From contig NZ_JAJFAV010000007.1 of NCBI RefSeq assembly GCF_020711235.1, positions 1 through 64,000 of the forward strand: a stretch of DNA of 64,000 nt, in the 5' to 3' direction. The translations under genes and the position numbers were made by a program. This document shows, piece after piece, positions 34,989-43,358 of the stretch. The notes beneath the pieces are model-generated. The model did no database searches. It saw nothing but the letters and a program-made list of their open reading frames with translations, and had not been told where the DNA came from. Every line of letters starts with the position of its first letter. The first letter of the stretch is position 1. This DNA comes from Hymenobacter sp. 15J16-1T3B (GTDB lineage Bacteria > Bacteroidota > Bacteroidia > Cytophagales > Hymenobacteraceae).

Positions 34989-36224
34989 TCAGAGGCGGCC
35001 GAAGACCCGGCGGCCTTCGAAGTCGCGCACCACCCGCTCTTCGACGGGGCTGGCGCGGATAATTTCGTTGTCACGCCAGAACTGCGGGTTGTAGCGGCGC
35101 TTGCGGATTTGCTGCAAATCGTTGGTTTGCTGACCCATGGCGGCGTAGGCCTGACCCTTGAGGCGCGGCGTGAGCTGGTACACCAGAAAGGTCGACGACA
35201 CGTGCACGTCCTCGGTAAATGCCTCGCGCACCAGAAAGGTCATGTCCAGCTCGGCCCGCTTGCTGGCCAAGCGGGTGAGCGAGTCGGCCACGGGCACCAA
35301 GTCGGTGGTCAGGCGCAGCACCGAGCCTTCGTGCCCGGCCCCCTCCCCTTTCCCGCCGCCCGTGTTCAGCATCAGGTCGGCCGGCAGGCTAAGCTGCAGC
35401 CGGTGCAGGGCGGCGGTGGCCGGGTCGATGTACAGCTTGCCGGTGGCGGCGTTGGGCCGGCCGGCCGGCGGGGCAAAGCTCACCACGGCCAGTTCCCGCC
35501 CCTGCTCGGTCAGGTAAGCGTCGAGCGAAAAAGCGTAGGCGCCGAGGCCGTCCGGGCTAAGCGGCAGCAGCAAGCGCCCAGGCTTGTCGGCCGGCGCCTG
35601 AAACAGGGGCAGCAGCCGGGTGACGGCCGAAAAGTTGGTGAAGTCGACGCCGCCGGGCGTGTAGGCAAAGCGCGCCTCGCCCAGGTCCCAGCCGTCGATT
35701 TTCTGCGCCGAGAAGCGGATGTCGGCAAACGCATCGAAAAACTCCCGGTACTGCCCGGCCTGGCTGGTTTTCTGGCGGTAGAAGGCCTTGCCGTAATACG
35801 CATCGGCTTGGTGGCGCAGCAGCTTGGCGTAGGCGCGCCGCACCAGGGCCGTAGCCTGCTCCCGGCTGCTCACGCGCACCTCGGGCAGGGCCACCACGCT
35901 GGCCGGCAGCGTCACGGTCAGCGGCTGCCCGCTGGCCGGCACGGCGGCTGTAGTGCGCTGGTACCCCACCCCGAACACCACCAGTTGCGTGGCGGGCGCG
36001 GGCAGGCGCAGCCGAAACTCGCCCACCTCGTTGGTGGCCGTGCCGCTGCTGCCGTCGGGCAAGGCCACGCTCACGAAGGGCACCGGCTGCTGTCGCTCAT
36101 CGAGCACCCGGCCCTGCAGCACTACGCCCTGCGCCCGCAGGCTGGCCGCGCTGCCGAGGCAGAACAGCAGCAAGCCCAGGCGCCGCAGCGCAGCAACGGA
36201 TCGGGAAGTTGGGAAGGCAGGCAT
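34989..36224 (-). CDS. Exported carboxypeptidase-like regulatory domain protein
   Basis: 411 residues: signal peptide (LGLLLFCLGSAASLRAQG), then a CarboxypepD_reg-like beta-sandwich (about 35-115, GRVLDERQQPVPFVSVALPDG). The rest has no firm name (SSREQATALVRRAYAKLLRHQ, FYRQKTSQAGQYREFFDAF). This layout is common in Bacteroidota outer-membrane-associated proteins of unknown function. It stands between ispH and the small unknown gene in the crt region and may be co-transcribed. No evidence that it acts on carotenoids. Confidence 0.75.
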   Translation of the reverse strand: MPAFPTSRSVAALRRLGLLLFCLGSAASLRAQGVVLQGRVLDERQQPVPFVSVALPDGSSGTATNEVGEFRLRLPAPATQLVVFGVGYQRTTAAVPASGQPLTVTLPASVVALPEVRVSSREQATALVRRAYAKLLRHQADAYYGKAFYRQKTSQAGQYREFFDAFADIRFSAQKIDGWDLGEARFAYTPGGVDFTNFSAVTRLLPLFQAPADKPGRLLLPLSPDGLGAYAFSLDAYLTEQGRELAVVSFAPPAGRPNAATGKLYIDPATAALHRLQLSLPADLMLNTGGGKGEGAGHEGSVLRLTTDLVPVADSLTRLASKRAELDMTFLVREAFTEDVHVSSTFLVYQLTPRLKGQAYAAMGQQTNDLQQIRKRRYNPQFWRDNEIIRASPVEERVVRDFEGRRVFGRL

Positions 36225-36256
36225 GGTGTGGAAGGCGGCGGGGCGGGTCGGCGGGA

Positions 36257-36817
36257 TTAGATGGGCAGTTGGCGCACGCGGTGGGCTTGCTCATCGGTGA
36301 GGTGCTTGCCCTGCACCAGGTAGTCGCGCACCACTTGAAACGCCTCGGCGTCGAGGCCGGAATGCGGGTGCGCCAGCAGGGTTTGCACCAGCAGGCCCTT
36401 GTCTTCGTGCACGTGCTTGCTGGCGCCGAGGAAGCTGGGCAGGTTGCTTTCGATACTGAAGCGCAAAAAGCGGATTTCGGGGTGCTTGGGGTCGAGGCTG
36501 ACGGCGTGGTCGAACAGGCGGCTGGCCGTTTTCACGCGGTCGAGCTTGTCGAACAGGCCGCCGGTGTGCTTGGCCAGAATGGCCTCCGACGCGGCTTTGT
36601 AGGCCAGCACCACGGCATTGTCGGCGGTGTACTGGCTCATTAATTCGTGGAAGCGTCGGCTGGCGGCCTCGTCGTGGGCGGCCTGGCGGTAGTGGCGGCG
36701 CAGCGCGTGCAGCGCGTAGGGCGAGTGGGCGTCGGTGTCGGCAGCGGATATCACGGCGGTCAGGCAGGTAAGCAGGAGCAACGCTAGAGCAATAAGGTTT
36801 GGGGCGGCCGGCGTCAG
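36257..36817 (-). CDS. Hypothetical exported helical protein
   Basis: About 186 residues if started at CTG 36817, which overlaps the crtB stop as CTGA. TTG at 36781 is the other in-frame option, and no ATG exists between crtB and the conserved part. A hydrophobic N-terminus (LIALALLLLTCLTAVISAAD) looks like a signal peptide. The mature part is helical and TPR-like (YRQAAHDEAASRRFHELM, ASRLFDHAVSLDPKHPEIRFL). An open extension into crtB is a shadow. Placement directly after crtB suggests the same transcript. Function unknown. Confidence 0.65.
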   Translation of the reverse strand: MTPAAPNLIALALLLLTCLTAVISAADTDAHSPYALHALRRHYRQAAHDEAASRRFHELMSQYTADNAVVLAYKAASEAILAKHTGGLFDKLDRVKTASRLFDHAVSLDPKHPEIRFLRFSIESNLPSFLGASKHVHEDKGLLVQTLLAHPHSGLDAEAFQVVRDYLVQGKHLTDEQAHRVRQLPI

Positions 36818-37695
36818 ATGGCGCGCAGGCGGTAGCGGAAGTACGAGCCGAGCAGCAGCAGCAGCTTGGTGTTGTCGGGCACGCGCACGCGGCCGGCCAG
36901 AATACGAGTGGCGGGCTGCTGGCGGATTTTGTCGAAGAGCTTCAGGTAATACACGTAGGCCATGTACACGCCCAACCGGGCCGTGCGCGGCAGGGCCTTG
37001 ATGCCCTCGTAGCCGGCCTCGAAATCGGCCCGGATGTCGGCTTCGATGGCGCGCTTGGCCTCGTCGTCGAAGCACTCGTAGCGCAGGCCGGGGAAGTACA
37101 CCCGCCCGCGGTCCTCGTAATCGGAACGCAGGTCGCGCAGGAAGTTGATTTTCTGGAACGCCGCCCCGAGGCGCCGGGCCGGGTGGCGCAGGCGCTCAAA
37201 CTCGGCCTCGTCGCCCTCGCAAAACACGCGCAGGCACATCAGCCCCACCACTTCCGCCGAGCCGTAGATGTACTCGTTATACAAAGGCTCATCGTAGCAC
37301 AGGTCCTCCAAATCCATGGCCATGCTGCGCAGAAACGCCTCGATAAACTCCCGGTCGATGCCGTAGCGGCGCACGGCCAGCTGAAAGGCGTGCAGCACCG
37401 GGTTCATGCTGAACTGTTCGCGGATGGCCCGGTAGGTTTCCTCGCGAAACTCGCGCAGCAGGGCGGCCTTGTCCCGGTCGTGGAAGGTGTCCACGATTTC
37501 GTCGGCCCAGCGCACGAAGCCGTAAATAGCGTAAATGGCCTCGTGAAAGCGCACGTCGAGCGTGCGGATGCCCAGCGTAAACGAGGTGCTGTAGCACTGC
37601 GTAATGCGCTTGCTGCAGGCCAGGCTGGCCCGGTCGAACAGGGCCACATGGTCCACGACGGGCGGCGAAACAGCGGGTGGGGAAAGAGTGGCCAT
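36814..37695 (-). CDS. crtB: Phytoene synthase
   Basis: Condenses two GGPP to phytoene, the first committed carotenoid step. 293 residues of the squalene/phytoene synthase fold. The first aspartate motif is in FVRWADEIVDTFHD and the second in FLRDLRSDYEDRGRVYFPG. YSTSFTLGIRTL near the N-terminus is the substrate flap region. Length is typical. It lies about 100 bp downstream of crtI on the same strand. Confidence 0.95.
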   Translation of the reverse strand: MATLSPPAVSPPVVDHVALFDRASLACSKRITQCYSTSFTLGIRTLDVRFHEAIYAIYGFVRWADEIVDTFHDRDKAALLREFREETYRAIREQFSMNPVLHAFQLAVRRYGIDREFIEAFLRSMAMDLEDLCYDEPLYNEYIYGSAEVVGLMCLRVFCEGDEAEFERLRHPARRLGAAFQKINFLRDLRSDYEDRGRVYFPGLRYECFDDEAKRAIEADIRADFEAGYEGIKALPRTARLGVYMAYVYYLKLFDKIRQQPATRILAGRVRVPDNTKLLLLLGSYFRYRLRAI

Positions 37696-37797
37696 GGCAG
37701 TGAATTGGTGTGGACTTCGCCCGGCTTTTGCTTGCGGAAAGCCGCCGGGGTGCGGGGTATGGGGCGGGCAGCCAGACGACGCCCGGGCGGCGGCGCC

Positions 37798-39354
37798 TCA
37801 ACGCTGGCTATAAGATACGTTATGCGCGCCGGCTCCCGTTGGCGTTGCCGCGCCAGGCTTCGGGATGGGAAACTCCTTTTCGACTTCCCCGGCCACCACC
37901 TGCCCCGAAATCAGCGAGGGCGGCACCCCAGGACCGGGTACGGTCAGCTGGCCGGTGAAGTAGAGGTTGTCGACCTTGGGGCTTTTCAGCGTGGGCTTCA
38001 GAATAGCCGTTTGGCGCAGGGTATTGGCCAGGCCGTAAGCGTTGCCCTTGAAGGCGTGGTAGTCCGCTTTGAAGTCGCGGTGGGCGTAGCTGCGCTGGTA
38101 GATAACCCAGTCGCGCACGGGCTGGCCGGTGTGACGCTCCAGCCGGGTCATCACCATGTCGAAGTAGCGCTGACGCGTGGCTTCGTCGTCGCCCGAGAGA
38201 CCGGGCGCCACGGGAATGAGCAGAAACAGGTTTTCCTGGCCGGCGGGTGCCACCGAAGCATCGGTTACGCTGGGCACGCAGGCGTAGAACAGCGGCTTGG
38301 CGGGCCAGCGCGGCGCCTCGTAAATCTCGTGGGCGTGCTGGTTGAAGTCCTCGTCGAAGAAGAGGTTGTGGTGCTCCACGTTCTGCAGCTTGTGCTTCAG
38401 CCCCACGTAAAAGAGCAGCGACGAAGGCGCCATCGTGCGCGTGTCCCAGTACTTGGGCGAGTAGTGCCGGTGCTCGGGCGCCAGCAGGTGCTGCTCCACG
38501 TGGTGGTAGTCGGCGCCGGCCACCACGATGCCGGCGGGGCGCAGCCCCGCGGCGGTGCGCACGCCGGTAGCCCGGCCGTTTGCCACCTCGATGGCCTCGA
38601 TTTCCTGATTGTACTCGATGCGCACGCCCTGCTCCTCGGCCACCCGCACCATGGCCTTCACGATTTCGTGCATGCCGCCCAGCGGGTACCACGTGCCGAG
38701 GGCCAAGTCGGCGTAGTTCATCAGGGAGTAGAGCGCAGGCGTGTTTTGCGGCGTGGCGCCGAGGAAGAGCACCGGAAATTCCATCAGCTCCACCAGCTTG
38801 GGGTGGCGGAAGTAGCGCCCCACGTGCTTGCGCATGTTGGAGAGCAGGTCCAGCCGCACCGCGTCGACGAGCAGGCGCGGGTCGGCAAACTCGCGCACCG
38901 ACCGGCCGGGCTTGGTCACGAATTTGCCCATACCCACTTCGTACTTGTAGCCGGCCTGGGCCAAAAACGCATCCAGGCGGGCGCCCGCCCCGGGCTCCAG
39001 CTGCTCGAAGGTGCGGCGCAGCGCGTCCATGGCGGCCGGCACCGGCAGCACGTCGCCGGGGCCGAAGATGACTTGGTACGAGGGGTCGAGGCGCACCAAC
39101 TCGTAAAAGTCGCCGGGCCGGTGGCCGAAGCGGGCGAAGAACTGCTCGAACACGTCGGGCATCCAGTACCAGCTCGGGCCCATGTCGAAAGTGAAGCCTT
39201 GAGCCTCAAACACGCGTGCCCGGCCGCCGGGGCCGTCGTTCTTCTCCAGCACCGTCACGCTATAGCCGCGTTGGGCCAGGCAGGCGGCAGCCGCCAAACC
39301 GGCAAAGCCGGCACCGATTACAACAACTTCGGGAGCAGATGCGGAAGGACTCAA
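37798..39354 (-). CDS. crtI: Phytoene desaturase
   Basis: FAD enzyme introducing double bonds into phytoene, usually to lycopene. 518 residues: N-terminal dinucleotide motif VVIGAGFAGLAAAACLAQRG, GGRARVFEAQGFTFDMGPSWY, and the C-terminal signature NLYFTGQLTVPGPGVPPSLISG. The length and C-terminal motif fit CrtI rather than CrtN. The gap upstream (39355-39652) contains the sigma-factor terminator and no other gene. Confidence 0.95.
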   Translation of the reverse strand: MSPSASAPEVVVIGAGFAGLAAAACLAQRGYSVTVLEKNDGPGGRARVFEAQGFTFDMGPSWYWMPDVFEQFFARFGHRPGDFYELVRLDPSYQVIFGPGDVLPVPAAMDALRRTFEQLEPGAGARLDAFLAQAGYKYEVGMGKFVTKPGRSVREFADPRLLVDAVRLDLLSNMRKHVGRYFRHPKLVELMEFPVLFLGATPQNTPALYSLMNYADLALGTWYPLGGMHEIVKAMVRVAEEQGVRIEYNQEIEAIEVANGRATGVRTAAGLRPAGIVVAGADYHHVEQHLLAPEHRHYSPKYWDTRTMAPSSLLFYVGLKHKLQNVEHHNLFFDEDFNQHAHEIYEAPRWPAKPLFYACVPSVTDASVAPAGQENLFLLIPVAPGLSGDDEATRQRYFDMVMTRLERHTGQPVRDWVIYQRSYAHRDFKADYHAFKGNAYGLANTLRQTAILKPTLKSPKVDNLYFTGQLTVPGPGVPPSLISGQVVAGEVEKEFPIPKPGAATPTGAGAHNVSYSQR

Positions 39355-39574
39355 GCGGAGTGACGGCGTAAAAGGGTTATGGTAAGCTACCGATTGTGGG
39401 AAAACTTTGTTTCGCAGACGAGCTACTTATTGGTAGGATTTCCCATTAAATCGTCTTAATACTTGTTGCATTTAAGGTCAATGCGGGCGGCTCAGTCCTA
39501 CTTGCTGCCCGCCGCGCAAGCTACAAAGTCTGGAAACATACTACTGCGCAGCGGCTAGCCCGCGCCCGATACGC

Positions 39575-39619
39575 AAAAGGCCGCAAGCCACGGCCTCGGT
39601 GAGGTTGCAGCTTGCGGCC
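39575..39619 (-). terminator. Terminator after the sigma factor gene
   Basis: GGCCGCAAGC (39579-39588) pairs with GCTTGCGGCC (39610-39619). On the minus strand the stem is followed by TTTTGC. It separates the sigma gene from crtI. Confidence 0.7.
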
Positions 39620-39652
39620 CGTACACGCGCCCGGCGTAGTTACTCCTTCCCC

Positions 39653-40168
39653 CTACGCGCCGGGAGCGTAGACCTTAAGGGCATCTTTCAGCTCCTTGCG
39701 AGCAATGTGAATGCGGTTTTTGACGGTACCAATGGGAATTTGCAGCTTCTCCGCAATTTCCTGGTACTTGTAGCCGATGTAGTACATCATAAACGGCGTG
39801 CGGTACTCGTGGCCGAGGTGGGCAATGGCCTCGTTGATGTCCGTCACCACGAAGTCCGATTGGGCGCCGTTGTGGGTGATGTAATTCTCGTCGGTGTTGA
39901 AGTACTGGAAGTACTCGGTGGTGTCAATGTGGCTGTTGCGCTTCGTTATCTTGTTGTAATTGTTGATGAACGTGTTGCGCATTATGGTGTAGAGCCACGC
40001 CTTCAGGTTGGTCCCGGTCTTGAACTTCTCTTTGTTCAAGAGGGCCTTCAGCAGTGTTTCCTGCACCAAGTCCTTGGCATCATCGGCGTCGCGGGTCAGG
40101 TTCATGGCCGCGGGCCGAAGCGAGTAGGAAATCTTCTGTACTTGGTCGGTAAATTCCAGGGAAGTCAT
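39653..40168 (-). CDS. ECF-type RNA polymerase sigma factor
   Basis: 171 residues with sigma-70 region 2 ([21 protein letters not shown]-like [39 protein letters not shown]) and region 4 ([26 protein letters not shown]). No region 1 or 3, so group 4. No anti-sigma gene is adjacent. A sigma/MerR pair next to crt genes recurs in Cytophagales, so control of carotenoid or photo-oxidative stress genes is a reasonable inference. The unit has its own terminator. Confidence 0.9.
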   Translation of the reverse strand: MTSLEFTDQVQKISYSLRPAAMNLTRDADDAKDLVQETLLKALLNKEKFKTGTNLKAWLYTIMRNTFINNYNKITKRNSHIDTTEYFQYFNTDENYITHNGAQSDFVVTDINEAIAHLGHEYRTPFMMYYIGYKYQEIAEKLQIPIGTVKNRIHIARKELKDALKVYAPGA

Positions 40169-40203
40169 ACAGCCTGTTTAACGTTTGGTGACCAAAAGCT
40201 AAA

Positions 40204-40211
40204 CAAACATA
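40204..40211 (-). promoter_or_regulatory. -7 box upstream of the sigma factor gene
   Basis: The minus strand reads TATGTTTG, a full TAnnTTTG match 35 bp before the ATG. No good -33 TTG was seen at usual spacing, so recognition may need an activator or another sigma factor. Confidence 0.5.
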
Positions 40212-40405
40212 CGAAAGAACTCTGTAAGCATACGGCCCCCCCCTATTTTATTTGCCTGGTTTCGGTCAAGGGCCGGATACAGTCGGCAAACGCCTCGTTT
40301 TGTCCGATGAACAGTTATTCACCTCCCGTTTGGTAGGCTGCCCAATAGCTTGATTAGCCAACAATTTTATAAACACTATATAATCAAGCACTTACACCCT
40401 TTACA

Positions 40406-41314
40406 CTAAGCTGGAGCCGCCTCCGATACGGCGGTAGCTTGTTCGACCAAGTGAATAAAATCGGTCATGCGCTCCACGCGCCGGAAGCGCGGGGGCAGTG
40501 CTAGGTCGGGCTGGTGCACCAATGGACCGTAGAGCACAAAGTCGATATCGGTGCAGAGGTGGGCCAGCTTGCCTAGGAACTGCGGCAACTGGTCGCGCTC
40601 GGGCACCGTGGTAAGCACCGTCGCCACGTGCTGGGGCCGGTAGTGCTGGCACACTTTGGCTAGCTCGCAGATGGGCAGGTTCTGTCCGAGGTACAGCACT
40701 CGGAAGCCGCGCACGCGCAGCAGGTAATTCATGAACAGCAGCGCCAACTCGTGCAGCTCGCCCTCGGGCAAAAACAGCACCCAGCGCGGCGCCTCGTCTT
40801 GCTGCGGCACCGGCAGCGCATCGACGGCGGCCAGCAGCTTCTGGCGCAGCAAATGCGTGGCCAGGTGTTCCTGGGCCGGGTTGAGACTACCAGTCTGCCA
40901 CAGCACGCCCACCCGATACAGGAATGGGTAGACAATGTTCATTACCGTCGCCTCGAAACCGATTTCCTCGGCGGCGTGCGAGAGGACGCTACTCAGGCGG
41001 CGCTCGTCCATGTCGAGCGTGGCGGTGAGCAGGGCCGTTATTTGGGGGTTAAACTGATGAGGGTCGTCGCAGCAGGCGGCCACGGCCCGGCACAGCTCCT
41101 GCTCAGAGAGGCTGGCTACCTGCGAAATGCGGTGGCCACGTTCGCAGAGCGTGGCCACGTTGAGCAGGCGGCGCAGGTCGGCGTCGCAGTACGTGCGGAT
41201 GTTGGTGGCGGTGCGCTCGGGGCAAAGCACCCCGTAGCGCTGCTCCCACATGCGAATGGTGTGGGCCTTGATGCCGGAAAGGCTTTCCAGATCCTTAATA
41301 GAAAACTGTCCCAC
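40406..41314 (-). CDS. MerR-family regulator with CarH-like B12-binding domain
   Basis: 302 residues from GTG 41314. MerR helix-turn-helix (FSIKDLESLSGIKAHTIRMWEQRYG, RTYCDADLRRLL), then a four-helix cap and a Rossmann-like cobalamin-binding domain. Two key motifs of the light-sensing CarH/LitR family are intact: W-x9-EH (WQTGSLNPAQEH, then LATHLL) and ExH (GELHELALLF); the usual G after ExHxx is A. Known members bind adenosylcobalamin, repress carotenoid genes in the dark and release DNA in light. It lies 38 bp after crtZ on the same strand. Light sensing is inferred. Confidence 0.85.
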   Translation of the reverse strand: MGQFSIKDLESLSGIKAHTIRMWEQRYGVLCPERTATNIRTYCDADLRRLLNVATLCERGHRISQVASLSEQELCRAVAACCDDPHQFNPQITALLTATLDMDERRLSSVLSHAAEEIGFEATVMNIVYPFLYRVGVLWQTGSLNPAQEHLATHLLRQKLLAAVDALPVPQQDEAPRWVLFLPEGELHELALLFMNYLLRVRGFRVLYLGQNLPICELAKVCQHYRPQHVATVLTTVPERDQLPQFLGKLAHLCTDIDFVLYGPLVHQPDLALPPRFRRVERMTDFIHLVEQATAVSEAAPA

Positions 41315-41351
41315 GGCGGTAAGCGGAATAGAAAAAGGGAAACAAGTGAAA

Positions 41352-41849
41352 TTACTGCGCCGCGGCCGGGCGCTCGGGGCGGGCACCGGCGCCCGGCTTG
41401 CGCCGCGCCAGCGCGAAATATTTCGGCGACACCCACAGCAGGCCAAACTCCTCGCTGCCGTCGCGGCCGGTGGTTTTGTGGTGCATTTTGTGGGCCATGT
41501 TCAGGGCGCGCAAATAGGTATTGTGGGTGCGCTTCCAGAAAGGCAACCGGCGGTGAATCAGCACATCGTGCACGAAGAAATACAGCGTACCGTAGGCCGC
41601 AATTCCGCCGCCCACCCAGTAGCGCCAGTCCTTGGCCGGCCCGCCGTACACCATTAGCAGCACCGAAAGGGCGCCGTAGAACACGAACGAGAAGTCGTTG
41701 CGCTCGAAGCGGTGGGGGTGGCGCACGTGGTGCGAGCGGTGCACAAACCACAGCGGCCCGTGCAGCACAAAGCGGTGCATGAACCACGCCACGAATTCCA
41801 TTCCCAGAAACGTAAGCCCGCTAAGGGCCAGACCGGCAGGCAGATTCAT
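41352..41849 (-). CDS. crtZ: Beta-carotene 3-hydroxylase
   Basis: Membrane di-iron hydroxylase adding 3-OH to beta-ionone rings. 165 residues with histidine clusters HRFVLHGPLWFVHRSHHVRHPH, FFVHDVLIHRR and HKMHHKTTG, as in CrtZ. Hydrophobic helices lie between them. With crtW it would allow astaxanthin-type keto-hydroxy carotenoids. It is the first gene of the same-strand run that also contains the CarH-like regulator. Confidence 0.9.
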   Translation of the reverse strand: MNLPAGLALSGLTFLGMEFVAWFMHRFVLHGPLWFVHRSHHVRHPHRFERNDFSFVFYGALSVLLMVYGGPAKDWRYWVGGGIAAYGTLYFFVHDVLIHRRLPFWKRTHNTYLRALNMAHKMHHKTTGRDGSEEFGLLWVSPKYFALARRKPGAGARPERPAAAQ

Positions 41850-41855
41850 GTGGAG

Positions 41856-42059
41856 CTAACCGACGACGCTGGCAGATGTTTGCAATACGCCGCGTAACCG
41901 GTAAAAATGAATGGTTCGAAATGGGAAGATACGCAGCCCGGCAAGGAAAAGGATTACGCCTAACACTATGAGCATAGCAATCAACGGTATATAGCAAAGA
42001 ATGGCATCACGTATCGGTTCTCCGCCATCATAGTGGGATAGTACGCAGAACGGTGGCAC
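41856..42059 (-). CDS. Possible small membrane protein upstream of crtZ
   Basis: 67 residues from a GTG, with one hydrophobic helix (IPLIAMLIVLGVILFLAGL). It ends 6 bp before crtZ. Base composition is more AT-rich than the neighbours, and no homologue is recalled. It may equally be noncoding leader of crtZ. Confidence 0.25.
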   Translation of the reverse strand: MPPFCVLSHYDGGEPIRDAILCYIPLIAMLIVLGVILFLAGLRIFPFRTIHFYRLRGVLQTSASVVG

Positions 42060-42064
42060 TACTA

Positions 42065-42248
42065 GTCATTGCGAGCGAAGTGCGGCAATTCTTCCTGCAG
42101 TAGCACCGCTGCTACACTACTTGCTACCCAAAACCAGCACCGCCCGAAACCGTTTGAACAACAGTTTCGGGCGGTGCTGGTTTTGGCTTCTGCCAGTTCG
42201 GCCGAGGTGCCGCGAGCGGAACAATTGCTTCGCGTTGCTCGCAAGGAC
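42065..42248. mobile_element. MITE-like palindromic element
   Basis: 184 bp bounded by imperfect inverted repeats: TTGCGAGC-N8-GCAATT-N-TTCC near the left end, and its complement near the right end. The centre is a 23-bp perfect stem (42128-42150 against 42164-42186) with a 13-nt loop. No ORF and no clear target duplication. TTGCGAGC-type repeats are, from memory, frequent between genes in Hymenobacter genomes. Confidence 0.6.
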
Positions 42249-42258
42249 TGCTGTCCGA

Positions 42259-42302
42259 ACCGCCGGCCGCAATGGCCAATAGCAGCCAATGCGGCCGGCG
42301 GT
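42259..42302 (-). terminator. Hairpin just after the enoyl-CoA hydratase stop
   Basis: The 18-base arms ACCGCCGGCCGCAATGGC (42259-42276) and 42285-42302 are complementary at 17 or more positions, with an 8-nt loop. No T-run follows on the minus strand. A transcript-end hairpin is likely. Confidence 0.5.
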
Positions 42303-42307
42303 GGTTC

Positions 42308-43117
42308 CTAATTCCAGGTGATTTTCTCTTTGTTCAGAAAAGCCGAGATGCCGCGGCGGCAGTCGTCGGAGCCACGGGCCTCGGCGTTGAGGCGGGCGGC
42401 GTAGCGCAGGCCCTCTTCCAGCGGCAGCTCGGGCAAGCGGGCCAGCATTTCCTTGGTTACTTCCATGCTCTGGGCCGAGTTTTCGACGCAAAGACGGCGG
42501 GCAAAGCGGTACACGTGACCGGCCAGCTCGTCGGCGGGCACCACCTCATTGATGAGGCCGTAGCCCACGGCTTGATCGGCGCCGAATACGTCGCCGGTGA
42601 GCAGCAGCTGCTTGGTGCGGGCCTCGCCGATCTTGCGCAGCAAAAACACGCTCACGATGGCGGGCAGGAAGCCGATTTTTACTTCGGTGTAGCCGAACTT
42701 GGCTTCGGGCACAGCGAAGGCAAAGTCGCAGAGCGTGGCCAAGCCGCAGCCGCCGGCCAGGGCGTGGCCCTGCACCTGGGCAATGACGATTTTCTTGAGC
42801 GTGTAGATCTGGTGAAACAGCTGCATCAGGTGCGTGGAATCGGCCAGATTGTCATTGTAGCCGAAGCCTTGCAGCTCCTGGATGTAGGCCAGATCGGCGC
42901 CGGCGCAGAAAGCCGGGCCCTCGGCACGCAGCACGATGACCTTGCAGGCCACGTCGTTTTCGGCGTATTCGAAGGCAAGTTTCAGTTCTGAGACGAGCTC
43001 CGAGCTGAGGGCGTTGCGTTTTTCGGGGCGGTTGAGCGTAATGAAGCCAATAGAATCATTGGCCTCGTAGCGAATGTACTGTAACGCTTCGAGCTCCTGG
43101 GTAGCCATGTCTTCCAT
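42308..43117 (-). CDS. Enoyl-CoA hydratase/isomerase, methylglutaconyl-CoA hydratase-like
   Basis: Crotonase-fold enzyme for hydration of an enoyl-CoA. 269 residues: GFITLNRPEKRNALS, oxyanion-hole segments FCAGADLAYIQEL and GHALAGGCGLATLCDFAFA, and the catalytic region KFGYTEVKIGFLPAIVSVF. The VKIGFLPAIV stretch resembles methylglutaconyl-CoA hydratases of leucine breakdown (LiuC type), but no other leucine genes are near. MATQELEAL, three codons in, is an alternative start. The 43118-43358 gap behind it shows no gene. Confidence 0.9.
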   Translation of the reverse strand: MEDMATQELEALQYIRYEANDSIGFITLNRPEKRNALSSELVSELKLAFEYAENDVACKVIVLRAEGPAFCAGADLAYIQELQGFGYNDNLADSTHLMQLFHQIYTLKKIVIAQVQGHALAGGCGLATLCDFAFAVPEAKFGYTEVKIGFLPAIVSVFLLRKIGEARTKQLLLTGDVFGADQAVGYGLINEVVPADELAGHVYRFARRLCVENSAQSMEVTKEMLARLPELPLEEGLRYAARLNAEARGSDDCRRGISAFLNKEKITWN

Positions 43118-43358
43118 GAGTTGTTGCGTGGTCGGTGTGGTGGAGGGCCCGGCGGCGCGTTGTTCTCCCGACCGGAGACGTGGAGCCGGAACGGCCCGGT
43201 GCGCAGCGGAGGCCCGAAAAGGGCGTCAGCCAAACCTAGCAAAAATGATGCGACAATAAAACTGTGCAAGGCCGCACCATTCGGTTTGGAGTAGAATGTA
43301 CGAAGCCGCGGCAACTTTGGACGGCGGCTGTGGGCAGATACTCGCAGAAGCCTGGCGC

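Noticed and set aside
36818-37075. N-terminal extension of the gene after crtB
   Set aside because: It runs within crtB in another frame and is Arg/Pro-rich without signal peptide; the start is placed at or after the crtB stop.
36799-39363. Plus-strand frame of 854 codons opposite crtB and crtI
   Set aside because: No recognisable domain, repetitive His/Val/Gly composition, fully antisense to two certain genes.
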